From assembly GCA_041918155.1 (NCBI GenBank), contig JAYRWH010000081.1:1-64000 (forward strand): a stretch of DNA of 64,000 nucleotides, given 5' to 3'. Every line of letters starts with the position of its first letter. Position 1 is the first letter of the stretch. A program made the position numbers and the translations under genes. The notes under the pieces are model-generated. The model was not told the origin of the DNA. It saw only the letters and a list, made by a program, of their open reading frames with translations, and made no database searches. Below, in pieces: positions 32,719-41,723 of the stretch. Source of the stretch: UBA668 sp041918155. GTDB lineage: Bacteria; Actinomycetota; Acidimicrobiia; Acidimicrobiales; Ilumatobacteraceae.

Positions 32719-33408
32719 TCAGGCCTCGCTGAGGTCGGCGGTGGCCACGGTCGCGCCGGAATCGGCAACCACCACGACCCGCTCCCCGGCCGTCGGTGCG
32801 GCGACGGCGATGGTCCACTGGCCAGCGCCGGAGTCGTCGATCGGCCAGGCCGCGACCTCTGTGGTGGCGCCGTCGGCGGCGACGAACAGGCAGCGGTAGG
32901 TACCCGGGCGCAGGTCGCTGAGGTGCATCGTCAGCGTGGCCCCGGCACCATCGGCGGCGGTGGTGACGAGCACCCAGCCGTGCTCGGCCCCGTCCTCGGC
33001 GAGGAGCGTGCCCGCCAGCGCCGGTGTGCTCGTGGCCGCGGTCTCGTGCCCCGCGCCCGTGAACGAGTGCCCGACCCAGACGCCCAGGAGTGCCGCCGCG
33101 GCGGCGGCGAGCAGTGCCCCCGCCACGGGGTGACGGCGCACCCGGCGCGGCACAGCATCGGCCGGGGCGATCACCGGTGGGGTGAACATCGCCAACACGC
33201 GCGCCTCGAAGCCCACCGGGGGCTCGCACTCCGGGGCGACCGTCGCGAGCTGGTCGGCGATGGCCGACAGCGAGTGCAACTCGGCCTGGCAGCGCGAGCA
33301 GCCCGCGGCATGGTGCAGCAGCGCCGTGCGCCCGGCCGGTTCCAGCAGGTCGAGCACCAGCTCACCGACGGATTCCTCGAACGTCGTGCACTCGATCTCG
33401 TCAGGCAT
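32719..33408 (-). CDS. Anti-sigma factor, RskA-like, with zinc-binding N-terminus
   Basis: 229 residues. An N-terminal anti-sigma domain contains HHAAGCSRCQAEL, the HxxxCxxC zinc motif. One membrane helix at about 97-115 follows (VAGALLAAAAAALLGVWVG). The extracellular part, HLSDLRPGTYRCLFVAADG, resembles the C-terminal domain of RskA. ATG 33408 overlaps the sigma gene stop by 8 bases, the usual coupling of sigma and anti-sigma. It holds the sigma factor at the membrane until it is degraded. Confidence 0.9.
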   Translation of the reverse strand: MPDEIECTTFEESVGELVLDLLEPAGRTALLHHAAGCSRCQAELHSLSAIADQLATVAPECEPPVGFEARVLAMFTPPVIAPADAVPRRVRRHPVAGALLAAAAAALLGVWVGHSFTGAGHETAATSTPALAGTLLAEDGAEHGWVLVTTAADGAGATLTMHLSDLRPGTYRCLFVAADGATTEVAAWPIDDSGAGQWTIAVAAPTAGERVVVVADSGATVATADLSEA

Positions 33409-33976
33409 GGTCGCCCTCACTCTCGGACATCAGGTCGCGCATGCGTAACAGCGCGGTGCGCAACCGGGTCTTCGCCGTCCCAAGGGGGATTCCCTCCACG
33501 GCGGCGATCTCGCTCACGGTGTGACCGCGCAGCGCGGCGAGCACGAGCACCCGGCGTTGCTCCTCCGGCAATGTGGCGAGCAGTGCCCGGGCACTGTGCG
33601 CGTCCGCTCGCGCGGCCGCTTCGTCGCCGACGGAGTCGGCACGGGTGGGCAGCAGCGGTTCGATGTCGTCGCGGTCGAAGGGGGTGCTGTGGCGCGTGCG
33701 GTGGGCGTCGATGCACAGCCGCCGCGTGATCGTGAGCATCCACACGCGGGCCGCGCCGCGCCGCGGGTCGAAGCTGCCGGCATGGCGCCACACCCGCTCG
33801 AAGGTCTGCTGGGCGAGGTCTTCGGCGAGTGCGGCATCACGGCAGATCGTCACCGCCAGGCCGTACACCGCCCGCTGGTGGCGGCGCACGTAAACGGCCC
33901 CGGCGCGCTGGTCGCCGAGCGCCATGGCAGCGAGCAGCGCGTCGTCGTCCAGCCGGTCGGCGTGAGTTGACCACAT
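33401..33976 (-). CDS. ECF-type RNA polymerase sigma factor (SigK-like)
   Basis: 191 residues. Region 2 has LAEDLAQQTFERVWRHAGSFD and VWMLTITRRLCIDAHR; region 4 has LPEEQRRVLVLAALRGHTV followed by EIAAVEGIPLGTAKTRLR. ATG 33976 is used; GTG 33982 is also in frame. The downstream anti-sigma gene and the C-terminal RskA-like region place it in the SigK-type group. Its gene is divergent from a small lipoprotein gene across a mirrored promoter region. Confidence 0.92.
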   Translation of the reverse strand: MWSTHADRLDDDALLAAMALGDQRAGAVYVRRHQRAVYGLAVTICRDAALAEDLAQQTFERVWRHAGSFDPRRGAARVWMLTITRRLCIDAHRTRHSTPFDRDDIEPLLPTRADSVGDEAAARADAHSARALLATLPEEQRRVLVLAALRGHTVSEIAAVEGIPLGTAKTRLRTALLRMRDLMSESEGDHA

Positions 33977-33984
33977 CACCACGT

Positions 33985-34066
33985 GAGGACACTACGAGCG
34001 ACTACCCCGATCGGATTGCGAAATCGCGCGAGATCGCGCAATCCGAATCGGGTTGTGCGTCGTAGT
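33985..34066. promoter_or_regulatory. Mirrored ECF-type promoter region: 80-base near-palindrome
   Basis: The gap between the divergent sigma and lipoprotein genes is almost symmetrical. CCCGATCGGATTGCG at 34006-34020 is mirrored by CGCAATCCGAATCGGG at 34037-34052 with one bulged base, and CACTACGA near 33990-33997 is mirrored by TCGTAGTG near 34061-34068. Read outward, each side gives GCAATCCGA, then about 15 bases, then TCGTAGTG, placing a -35-like and a -10-like element before each gene, as if one sigma factor served both directions. The right-hand start would be leaderless or nearly so. Confidence 0.6.
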
Positions 34067-34073
34067 GATGGCC

Positions 34074-34565
34074 ATGAAGACATCACGCACCCTGCTGGCT
34101 GCCGTCGCCCTCCTCGGGCTGGCGGCCTGTTCCGACTCCAAGGACTCGTCCACCACCACGGGCACGGCCGCGGCCACCACCGTGGCCGACGGCACGTCGT
34201 CCACCACACCGGAAGCCGGCGACGCCACCGTCGTGCTCTCCGACTCGTCGCTCGGCAAGATCCTCACCACCGCCGATGGGATGACGCTCTACCTGTTCAC
34301 CCCCGACACGCCGACCTCCAGCGCCTGCACCGGCGGCTGCGCGACCGCATGGCCGCCGCTCACCACCGCCGCCGTCGGTGGCGAGGGCCTCGACGCAGCC
34401 CAGTTCGGCACACTCGACCGTGGTGATGGCACCACCCAGGTGACCTACAACGGCCACCCGCTGTACCAGTTCAGCGGTGACACTGCCGCCGGCGACGTCA
34501 CCGGCCAGGGCTCGGGCGGCAGTTGGTTCGCCGTCACTTCCGAGGGGACCGCGGCCGGCGGGTGA
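34074..34565 (+). CDS. Small lipoprotein of the YxxxFxxD-repeat type (COG4315-like)
   Basis: 163 residues from ATG 34074 (ATG 34068 is an alternative). Lipobox LAAC near residue 18. After a Thr/Ser stalk, the domain GMTLYLFTPDTPTSSACTG, CATAWPPL and YNGHPLYQFSGDTAAGDVTG carries the repeated W/Y-containing motif of COG4315-type lipoproteins. Cysteines at SACTGGC may bind a metal or form a disulfide. It is probably a target of the adjacent ECF sigma factor. Confidence 0.85.
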   Translation: MKTSRTLLAAVALLGLAACSDSKDSSTTTGTAAATTVADGTSSTTPEAGDATVVLSDSSLGKILTTADGMTLYLFTPDTPTSSACTGGCATAWPPLTTAAVGGEGLDAAQFGTLDRGDGTTQVTYNGHPLYQFSGDTAAGDVTGQGSGGSWFAVTSEGTAAGG

Positions 34566-35061
34566 CCCCTGCGGCCAGATGACCGTCCTGGAACTGCTCC
34601 TCGGCGGTGAGCGTGCGTTGGACATCGCCTCCCACGAACGACGCCAGCTTGCCGCCGAGGAGTGGCACCGAACAGGTCACTTCGCCGACGATCTCGACGA
34701 CGGTGCTTCCCTTGGCCCCCGGAGCGAGCCGCAGGGTGCCGCCGACTTTCACGGGCACGCCGCGGGCGACGACCTCCCACGTGCCGGTGCGCGTGCCGTC
34801 AGCGGCCGGGGCCTCCCACCGGTCGTGTTGCTCAACGGTGTTCTTCGGCGAGAGGAACTTCTTGGCGAAACCGGGCACGTCCATCGGCACTTCCCGCCGG
34901 GAGCGCACGGTGACGGCGCCGCCCTTGACCGTGTGCTCGAGGATCTCGATGCGGTCGTGGCCGAGCGCGGTGTACTTGGCCACCAGCGTCTCGGGTGTGG
35001 TCATCACGGCGAACACCGTCTCCGGCGCTGCCGCGTACGTGTGGTTGGAAGCGACCTTCAT
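34534..35061 (-). CDS. SRPBCC-fold protein of DUF2505 type
   Basis: 175 residues. Begins MKVASNHTYAAAPETVFAVM, the usual first strand and helix of START/SRPBCC proteins, and continues as a beta-rich domain with VRSRREVPMDVPGFAKKFL, typical of DUF2505. The helix-grip fold makes a lipid- or ligand-binding pocket. The last 10 codons overlap the 3' end of the lipoprotein gene tail to tail. Ligand unknown. Confidence 0.85.
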   Translation of the reverse strand: MKVASNHTYAAAPETVFAVMTTPETLVAKYTALGHDRIEILEHTVKGGAVTVRSRREVPMDVPGFAKKFLSPKNTVEQHDRWEAPAADGTRTGTWEVVARGVPVKVGGTLRLAPGAKGSTVVEIVGEVTCSVPLLGGKLASFVGGDVQRTLTAEEQFQDGHLAAGVTRRPRSPRK

Positions 35062-35106
35062 GGCCCCATCGTTCGCCGGCCGGCTGCCGGCGGGCAGGGG
35101 CCAACG

Positions 35107-36219
35107 TCATGTGCTCCGGCGGTCGAAACGGCGGCGATCCCACTTCATCGTGCCGATCGCCTCGGACACCGCGGTGGTCATGTGGTGGAACAGGCCGGCG
35201 TTGACGGAGTCGACTGCCTCCTGCAGGGTGCCGTCCTCGTGGAGCACCAGGCGCAGCGCATCGGGATCGCCGATCACGTCACAGAGGTGGACGATGTCCT
35301 CCACCGAGCGGATGCTCGCCGGATGGACACTGCCATCGGGCCGCACGCGTGGCGCGAGCAGACGATGGAAGTGGCCGAGGTTGACGTCGTCGAGGAAGCG
35401 CCACAGGTGGTCGTCCCAGTCGAGCCACTCGCGGATCACGGGGCGCCCGACGGCGGCGTAGAACAGCGGGTACAGGTCGGCCGCCTGCTGCACGCCCAGC
35501 GAGCGCACCTGCATCATCTGCTGTAGGGCGAGGTAGGCGTGGTAGCGGCGCAGCGCATGGCGGTCGCCGCCGAGGGTCTCGGTGACCGCTTCCCGGGTGT
35601 GCCGAATGCCGCTCTCCACGAGCTGGGTCAGCAAGCGGTCGCGCTGGCCGCGAACCCACACATCGTGGTGATGGTGCACCGGATCGGCGAGCATCGCCAG
35701 CACCACTGCCGGGTCGGTGCCGGGCATCACGACGGTGACGGGGCAGGCGTCGAACAGGGTTGCGACCTCGGGCGTCACCGACCCTCCGTCGGTGGTGCCG
35801 TGCTCGGCGAGGCGACGCAGCGCGGCCACGTGCCAGGCGCCGTCGATGACGACACAGGTGTGGTGGGCAGCGCTGCCATCTGCGGCGAGGGACTCGCGTA
35901 CGAGAATCCGCCCCGCGAGTGTGGCCGGGAGCTTCTCGATACGGCTCTGCAACCCGCCGATGCCGTGCCCGGTCAACCGCTCGTAGGCGCGCATCGGCAC
36001 GAACGCGCGCACGAACGCCGCGATGTTGCCCGCGTGCGGGTCGGCGGCGGGGTCGGTGGCGGCCAGTTCGTTGCCCGGGTCGAGCGCGAGATCGCGCAGC
36101 GGCACCGTGGTGTGCACGACGAGCGCCGAGTGCGCGGCGGCGAGATCGTGGTCGCCGGCCGCGCCGTGCGCGCCGGTGTGCCGTGCCGCCTTGCGTTCCA
36201 CCGTCCTCCTCGGCGCCAT
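35107..36219 (-). CDS. Unknown protein with possible ParB/sulfiredoxin-like core
   Basis: 370 residues from ATG 36219. The first half contains LRDLALDPGNELA, KLPATLAGRILVRE and VVIDGAWHVAALRRL; the last resembles the D-G-x-x-R-x-A block of ParB-like folds, but the arginine is replaced. The second half is helical with DRLLTQLVESGIRH and a His-rich segment VHHHHDVW. No known family can be assigned. It is not in an operon with its neighbours; ygeW is divergent, 99 bases away. Confidence 0.55.
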   Translation of the reverse strand: MAPRRTVERKAARHTGAHGAAGDHDLAAAHSALVVHTTVPLRDLALDPGNELAATDPAADPHAGNIAAFVRAFVPMRAYERLTGHGIGGLQSRIEKLPATLAGRILVRESLAADGSAAHHTCVVIDGAWHVAALRRLAEHGTTDGGSVTPEVATLFDACPVTVVMPGTDPAVVLAMLADPVHHHHDVWVRGQRDRLLTQLVESGIRHTREAVTETLGGDRHALRRYHAYLALQQMMQVRSLGVQQAADLYPLFYAAVGRPVIREWLDWDDHLWRFLDDVNLGHFHRLLAPRVRPDGSVHPASIRSVEDIVHLCDVIGDPDALRLVLHEDGTLQEAVDSVNAGLFHHMTTAVSEAIGTMKWDRRRFDRRST

Positions 36220-36318
36220 TGTCACCCGTGGGCGCCGGTGGTGTGAAGTCCGAAGGTGGGCGCACGCTGGGGGCGAAGTACCCGTGTGCCCCCACCAGGG
36301 CTGGCGCAGAATTGAGCC

Positions 36319-37485
36319 ATGGGACTTCCCACCGACCTCACCCCCGAACGCCTCGTCCCGTTGCACGGGCGCAGCCTGCTCACCACCCACGAGTGGACGG
36401 TCACCGAACTCGACGCTCTGCTCGCCGTTGCCGCCGAATTCGAGCGCCTCGACCGTCTCGGCATCCGCACCAACCTGTTGCCCGATGAGTTGGCGTACGC
36501 GATGTTCTTCGACAACTCCACCCGCACCAAGTCGGCCTGGGCCGGCGCGGCGGCCCGCCTCGGCATGCACCCGGTGATCGTCGATGGATCGAGCACCCAG
36601 GTGGCCCACGGCGAGACGGCCGAGGAGACCGGGGCGATGCTCGGCATGAACGCCCATGCGATGGGCGTGCGCCACGATCTGATCCTCGGCGAGGGCAACT
36701 CGTTCATGCGTGACGTGCTGCGCGGCATCACGTCCCACCTCGCCGCCACGGGCGACGCACGGGTGGTGCCGGTGGTGAATCTGCAGTGTGATGTCGACCA
36801 CCCCACCCAGTCGCTGGCCGACCTGCTGTGGCTGCGCGAGCACTTCGGTGGCGACCCCGCGACCGGCAGCATCGCCGGTCGGCGGATCACTATGTCGTGG
36901 GCCTACTCGCCGAGCTACGCCAAGCCCTTGTCGGTGCCCCAAGGTGTGGTGAGCCTGTTGACGCGCTTCGGCGCCCACGTGACACTCGCCCACCCCGAGG
37001 GCTATGGCCTCCTGCCCGAGCCGATGCAGTGGGCTCGCGACGGCGCGGCCGCGTCGGGTGGCTCGTTGCGCATCACCGACAACATGGACGACGCCTTCGC
37101 CGGAGCGGAAGCGGTGTATCCCAAGTCGTGGGGCCCGCACGCGCTGATGGCCGAGCGCGTCGTCGCCAACCGGGCGGGCGACGGCGCGGCGATGAAGGAC
37201 ATCGAACGGCGGGCGCTGGAACAGAACGCGGGCCACCGCGACTGGATCTGCGACGAGCGGCGGATGGCGCTGACCGCTGATGCGATCTACCTGCACTGCC
37301 TGCCCGCCGACATCGGCGCCGAGGTCAGCCCAGGGGTGATGGATCGCTTCCGCGTCGCCGTCGCCCGCGAGGCGAACAAGAAGGTGTACGTGGTGATGGC
37401 GCTCCTCGCGGTCGCCAAGGTGCGCGATCTGGCCACCCGCTTCGCCGAGCTTGCCCGTCGCGCCGATTCGGAGGGTGCGTCATGA
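36319..37485 (+). CDS. ygeW: Knotted carbamoyltransferase YgeW
   Basis: 388 residues. Carbamoyl-phosphate motif FFDNSTRTKSAW near 56, HPTQSLADLLW near 165 and HCLPAD near 330. SWAYSPSYAKPLSVPQG and TLAHPEGYGLLPEP are characteristic of YgeW rather than ornithine or aspartate carbamoyltransferase. The physiological substrate of YgeW is not settled; it is linked to purine or ureide breakdown in enterobacteria. It overlaps the ygeY-like gene by four bases, as a co-translated pair. The intervening ygeX (diaminopropionate lyase) of E. coli is absent here. Confidence 0.9.
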   Translation: MGLPTDLTPERLVPLHGRSLLTTHEWTVTELDALLAVAAEFERLDRLGIRTNLLPDELAYAMFFDNSTRTKSAWAGAAARLGMHPVIVDGSSTQVAHGETAEETGAMLGMNAHAMGVRHDLILGEGNSFMRDVLRGITSHLAATGDARVVPVVNLQCDVDHPTQSLADLLWLREHFGGDPATGSIAGRRITMSWAYSPSYAKPLSVPQGVVSLLTRFGAHVTLAHPEGYGLLPEPMQWARDGAAASGGSLRITDNMDDAFAGAEAVYPKSWGPHALMAERVVANRAGDGAAMKDIERRALEQNAGHRDWICDERRMALTADAIYLHCLPADIGAEVSPGVMDRFRVAVAREANKKVYVVMALLAVAKVRDLATRFAELARRADSEGAS

Positions 37486-39029
37486 CCACCACGATCGATC
37501 ACGGCCTGCTCGACCGCAAGGTGGCCGAACTGGCCGAGCGCTACCGCCCGCTGGCGGTGCAGATCCTGCGCGAAGCGATTCGCCTTCCTGACGACGACAC
37601 CGACCCCGCCGGCGGGTTGTCCAACCACGAGGGCGCGAGATTGCGGTTCCTGCGCGACACGATCATCGACATCGGGGCCGTGGATCACGCCGACGATGTC
37701 GCGATCGATGCCTTCGGCAACCTCGTGTGGTGTGTCGCCGACGCGTACGATGGCGTCGCGCCAGAGCACAAGAAGGTGATCCACCTCGACGGCCACTCCG
37801 ACACGGTGCAGGCGTTGCGCCCCCAATGGCTCGAGAAGTTCGCGGGTGCGCTCGACCCGTACGACGGGCTCGTCGACGGTGCTCGCCTCGACCATGCCGC
37901 GTTGCGCGCGGAACTCGGCCACCTGCCGCCCGACGACGAGTGGCAGCACCTCGTATTCGGCCGCGGCTCGGCCGACCAGCTCGCCGGTGTGGTGGCCGAG
38001 ATCCTGGCCACGAAGATCCTGCTGGAGTTGCGCGACGACGGAGCGCTGCGCGGGTGCATCGTGCGGGCAGTCGCCACCGTGGCCGAGGAGGACAACGACG
38101 GCGGCGGCCCGCGCTATCTCACCGCCGAGGTGTTCCCGACTGCGACCCCCGACCACATCCCTGATGTCGTGATCCTCACGGAGGGCACGGGCGACGCGCG
38201 CAAAGGTGCGCTCGGCATCTACCGCGGCCAACGAGGGCGGATGCAGATCGAGGTGACGGTCACCGGCCGGTCGTGCCACGGGTCGATGCCGGCGATGGGG
38301 CTCAACCCGTTGGAGCACGGCGGTGCGATCCTCGCCGAGGCTGCCGCCCGCCATGCGTGCGGCGAGGGCATGGCCGACCATCCCTTCGTCGGGCGCGGGA
38401 CGCGCACCGCATCGTGGGCCGTGCTCGACTCGCCGAGCGACTGCGCGGTGCCCGAGCGGTTCGTGTTCCGCTTCGACCGGCGCCTTTCCGTCGGCGAGAC
38501 GGCCGAGGAGGCGCTGGCCCAGATCGAGCGCCTCGACGCTGTGGCCACGGCCCGCGCCGGCGGGCTGATCGTCGAGATCACCGTGCCGCGCTACGACCAC
38601 CCGACATGGGTGGGCCATCCGGTGGACAACGCTCAGGTGTACCCCGGGTGGATCACCCCCGACGACCATCCTGCGATCACGGCGGCGGTGGCGGCGTACC
38701 GGCGCGTCGTCAGCCCGCACGTGCACGAGCCCGCCGGGGGCGCCACGGCCGGAGCCCTGCGCCGTGAGCCGCGGGTCGACACATGGGTGTTCTCCACGGA
38801 CGGCGTGGGCTTCCCCGTGCCGGTGGATCCGTCGCCGTTCGACGTGCCCACTGCGAAGGGCTGGGTGGTGTCGGGCGCAGTCCGGCACCCGGCGATGTTC
38901 GGCATCGGCGCCGGCATCGAGCAGAACACGCACCGCATCGGCGAGGCCGTCGACGACCGCGAACTGCAACACGCGATCGCGGTGCTTGCCCGCTTCCCCA
39001 GCCTGTTCGCTACGGCGTCAGCCGGCTGA
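37482..39029 (+). CDS. ygeY: M20-family hydrolase YgeY
   Basis: 515 residues, long for an M20 peptidase because of inserts. The metal site is HLDGHSDTVQ near 102 and AEEDNDGGG near 205; HGSMPAMGLNPLEHGG is the dimerisation-lid motif. It is paired with ygeW by ATGA overlap, as in enterobacteria, where YgeY is called a selenium-metabolism hydrolase of unsettled substrate. It probably hydrolyses an amide or carbamoyl bond in the same pathway as YgeW. Confidence 0.88.
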   Translation: MTTTIDHGLLDRKVAELAERYRPLAVQILREAIRLPDDDTDPAGGLSNHEGARLRFLRDTIIDIGAVDHADDVAIDAFGNLVWCVADAYDGVAPEHKKVIHLDGHSDTVQALRPQWLEKFAGALDPYDGLVDGARLDHAALRAELGHLPPDDEWQHLVFGRGSADQLAGVVAEILATKILLELRDDGALRGCIVRAVATVAEEDNDGGGPRYLTAEVFPTATPDHIPDVVILTEGTGDARKGALGIYRGQRGRMQIEVTVTGRSCHGSMPAMGLNPLEHGGAILAEAAARHACGEGMADHPFVGRGTRTASWAVLDSPSDCAVPERFVFRFDRRLSVGETAEEALAQIERLDAVATARAGGLIVEITVPRYDHPTWVGHPVDNAQVYPGWITPDDHPAITAAVAAYRRVVSPHVHEPAGGATAGALRREPRVDTWVFSTDGVGFPVPVDPSPFDVPTAKGWVVSGAVRHPAMFGIGAGIEQNTHRIGEAVDDRELQHAIAVLARFPSLFATASAG

Positions 39030-41723
39030 GCTGCCGAGGTCGGACACCGGTGCCGGGCGGCCGTAGAAGTAGCCCTGCGCGAGGTCGACGCCGAGTGCCA
39101 GCAGCATCGCCGCTTCGGCCTCGGTCTCCACGCCTTCGGCGATCAAGGTCATCCCGCTCTGCGAGCAGAAGTGCCGCAAACCGGCGGCGAGCGCCTGGCG
39201 TGCGGGGTCGGTGTCGATGTCGCGCACCAGCTCGAGATCGAGCTTCACATAGTCGGGGCGCAGCTCGAGGATGTGGCGCAGGCTGGCGAAGCCAGCGCCG
39301 GCATCATCGACGGCCAGCCGGGCGCGGGTGATCTGTGAGATGGCCCCGCGCAGGTTGGGGTAGCTGTCGATCGCGAGGTGCTCGGTGATCTCGACGACCA
39401 CCGGCCGCCCGTCCGCGGCGGCGATCGTGCGCTCGGCGGTGCCGTCGACCACGGAGGCCGGTGAGAAGTTGAGGCTCAGCCACGGCCCCTGGGGCAGGTG
39501 GGCGGCGTCGCGGAGGGCCTGCAGGGCACATGCCCCCTCCAACTCCGAGCCGAGGCCGACCCCGTGGGCCTGGCTGAACCGCTGATGGGGGTGGGCGCCG
39601 TCGTCGAAGCGGCTGAGCGCTTCGTAGCCGACGATCGCGCCGGTGCGCAGGTCGATCACCGGCTGCATCACGATGTGGAATTGCTGAGCGTCGATCACCT
39701 CGCGGATCCGGGAGCGCAACACGTGCACGTCGCCGTAGATCTGGGCGCGGGCACCGAACAGCATCCCGGCGAACGTGCCCAGTTCTTCGAGCGCGGGGAG
39801 GCGATCATCGATCCATTGCGGCCCGTCGGGCGAGCGGCTGGTGATGGCGAGCGCACCCACGAGCTCGCCCTCCCAGCGGATGGGGGCGTAGGCGGCGATG
39901 ACGAAGCCGGCCATGGCCATCGGCGCGCTGATGTCGGGGAACAGCCCGGCCGGGCCGTTCATGTCGGCGAGTTCCAGCCACCACGGCCCGCGCCGGGTCG
40001 CTTCGATGAAATCCTCGGCCGCGACCAGCGGCACCGGCCGGCCGAGGGGGATCTCGAAGCCTTCGACCTCGGAGGGGGTCGCCCCGACCGGGATGAACTC
40101 ACCATCGGGGCTCAGCATCATCACGATCACGCCGTCGAACCCGGGGAGCCGGCCGACCGCCGCGGCCAACGCGTTGGCGGTGCCCTCCAGCGTTTCGGCC
40201 GGGTGCACGTCGCGCATGACGTCGAGCGCCATCTGCCGGTCGGCCCGGTGGCGGCTGAGCGCTTCCTCGGCACGGTGCTGGGGGGTGAGATCGTGCTTCA
40301 CGCCGACATAGGCGATGATGCGGCCGCTCTCGTCGTGCACGGGCGTGATGCTGGCATCCTCCTCGTACACCTCGCCCGACTTGCGCCGGTTCACCATCTG
40401 GCCGTGAAACGCGATGCCCTCGACGAGCTGGGCCCACATGTCCTCGTAGAACGTGCGGTCGTGGAGGCCGCTCTGGAACATGCGCGGGTTCTGCCCGATG
40501 ATCTCGTCGAGCGAGTAGCCGGTGGTGGTGACGGTGGCCGGGTTGGCGTACACGATCGCCGGTGTCGTGTCGGTGACGACGATGGACTCGGCGGCCTGGT
40601 CGACGGCGGTCAGAAGCAGCGAGTTGTTCTCCAGCGTCTTGGCCAGAAGGCTGGCGGTGCGGAGCCGCGCCAACCCGACACCGACTTGGGAGGCCACGTC
40701 GGTGAGCACCCGAATCGCTTCGCCGTCGAAGGCGTCAGGTTCGCCGGCGTACACGGTGAATGCGCCGTCAAGCACCCCGTCGACGAACACCGGCAGGCTG
40801 GCGCACGAGTGCGCCTCGCCCCGCCGGGCCCGGTCGCGGAACGCTTCGTCGAAGGACTCGTTCTGCAGGTCGCGCAAGATGGTGAGTTGCTGCGAGCGAA
40901 TCGCGAAGTCGGTGGGAACTTGGGCCGGCAGGGGAATCGGGTCGCTCCCGACCTCAACGATCCCGGGCACGACGCTGTGGCACGCCACCACGGCGGCCGT
41001 GCCGTCGGCGGCCCGGCGGGCGTAGAGCGCAAGTCGGTAGCCACCGGCCGACAGCGGGACCTCGCACATCGCGGCCAGCAGGTCGACCTCGGTGCGGGAG
41101 CGCACGATTGCCGCGTTGGCGGCGGACAGCGTGTCGCCGGCGTGACGGGCGAGCACCTCACGGTGGATGTCGCGCAGACCCACGACCAGGCCGGCTTCCC
41201 GGACGCCGGCCGCCGGCTTGGAGTGCATCCGCACTTCCATCCAGCGCAGATCGCCGTCCGCCGTGCGCAGCCGGTACTCGCCGGCGACCTCGCCCGAGGC
41301 GATGGCGGTCTGCACATCCTCCAGAAAGCGCCGGCAGGTACCGTCGTCGGCGAGGTCGCCGAGCGCCGTTCCGCACAGCTCGTCGGGAGTTCGGCCGATC
41401 ACCGCAGTTGCGGCTGGCGAGGCCCACTTGATGACGCCGTCGGAGTCGATCTCGAGCACGACATCGGTCGCGTTCTCGGCGAGCAGGCGGAAGCGTTCCT
41501 CGGACTCGGCCAACGCTTGCTGGGCCGCGAAGCGAGTGGTGACATCGCGCCACGTCAGCACGAACCCGCCATCGGTGGCGAGGGCGCGGATCTCGTACTG
41601 GCGCAACTGCCGGCCGGACCGCTCCAGCGGGTACGAGACATCGTTCAGCTCGAGCGGCTGGCCGGTCTCCACGACCTCGACGTAGCGGTCGAACCAGCCG
41701 GTGGCGAGATGGCCGGGGAACAA
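39018..41723 (-). CDS. PAS/GAF-EAL c-di-GMP phosphodiesterase (5' part out of frame)
   Basis: 901 residues from TTG 41723. Order: end of a first PAS domain, PAS at about 72-190 (ERFRLLAENATDVVLEID), GAF about 205-355, PAS about 365-480 (QNPRMFQSGLHDRTFYEDMW), GAF about 505-640 and EAL about 650-890. The EAL domain keeps the catalytic set: YEALSRF, LNFSPAS, EITEHL, DDAGAG, VKLD, AEGVE and QGYFYG. No GGDEF domain. The natural gene seems to start at ATG 41979 but a frameshift near 41846 separates the first 44 codons. It overlaps ygeY by 12 bases at the 3' end. Confidence 0.85.
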   Translation of the reverse strand: MFPGHLATGWFDRYVEVVETGQPLELNDVSYPLERSGRQLRQYEIRALATDGGFVLTWRDVTTRFAAQQALAESEERFRLLAENATDVVLEIDSDGVIKWASPAATAVIGRTPDELCGTALGDLADDGTCRRFLEDVQTAIASGEVAGEYRLRTADGDLRWMEVRMHSKPAAGVREAGLVVGLRDIHREVLARHAGDTLSAANAAIVRSRTEVDLLAAMCEVPLSAGGYRLALYARRAADGTAAVVACHSVVPGIVEVGSDPIPLPAQVPTDFAIRSQQLTILRDLQNESFDEAFRDRARRGEAHSCASLPVFVDGVLDGAFTVYAGEPDAFDGEAIRVLTDVASQVGVGLARLRTASLLAKTLENNSLLLTAVDQAAESIVVTDTTPAIVYANPATVTTTGYSLDEIIGQNPRMFQSGLHDRTFYEDMWAQLVEGIAFHGQMVNRRKSGEVYEEDASITPVHDESGRIIAYVGVKHDLTPQHRAEEALSRHRADRQMALDVMRDVHPAETLEGTANALAAAVGRLPGFDGVIVMMLSPDGEFIPVGATPSEVEGFEIPLGRPVPLVAAEDFIEATRRGPWWLELADMNGPAGLFPDISAPMAMAGFVIAAYAPIRWEGELVGALAITSRSPDGPQWIDDRLPALEELGTFAGMLFGARAQIYGDVHVLRSRIREVIDAQQFHIVMQPVIDLRTGAIVGYEALSRFDDGAHPHQRFSQAHGVGLGSELEGACALQALRDAAHLPQGPWLSLNFSPASVVDGTAERTIAAADGRPVVVEITEHLAIDSYPNLRGAISQITRARLAVDDAGAGFASLRHILELRPDYVKLDLELVRDIDTDPARQALAAGLRHFCSQSGMTLIAEGVETEAEAAMLLALGVDLAQGYFYGRPAPVSDLGSSAG

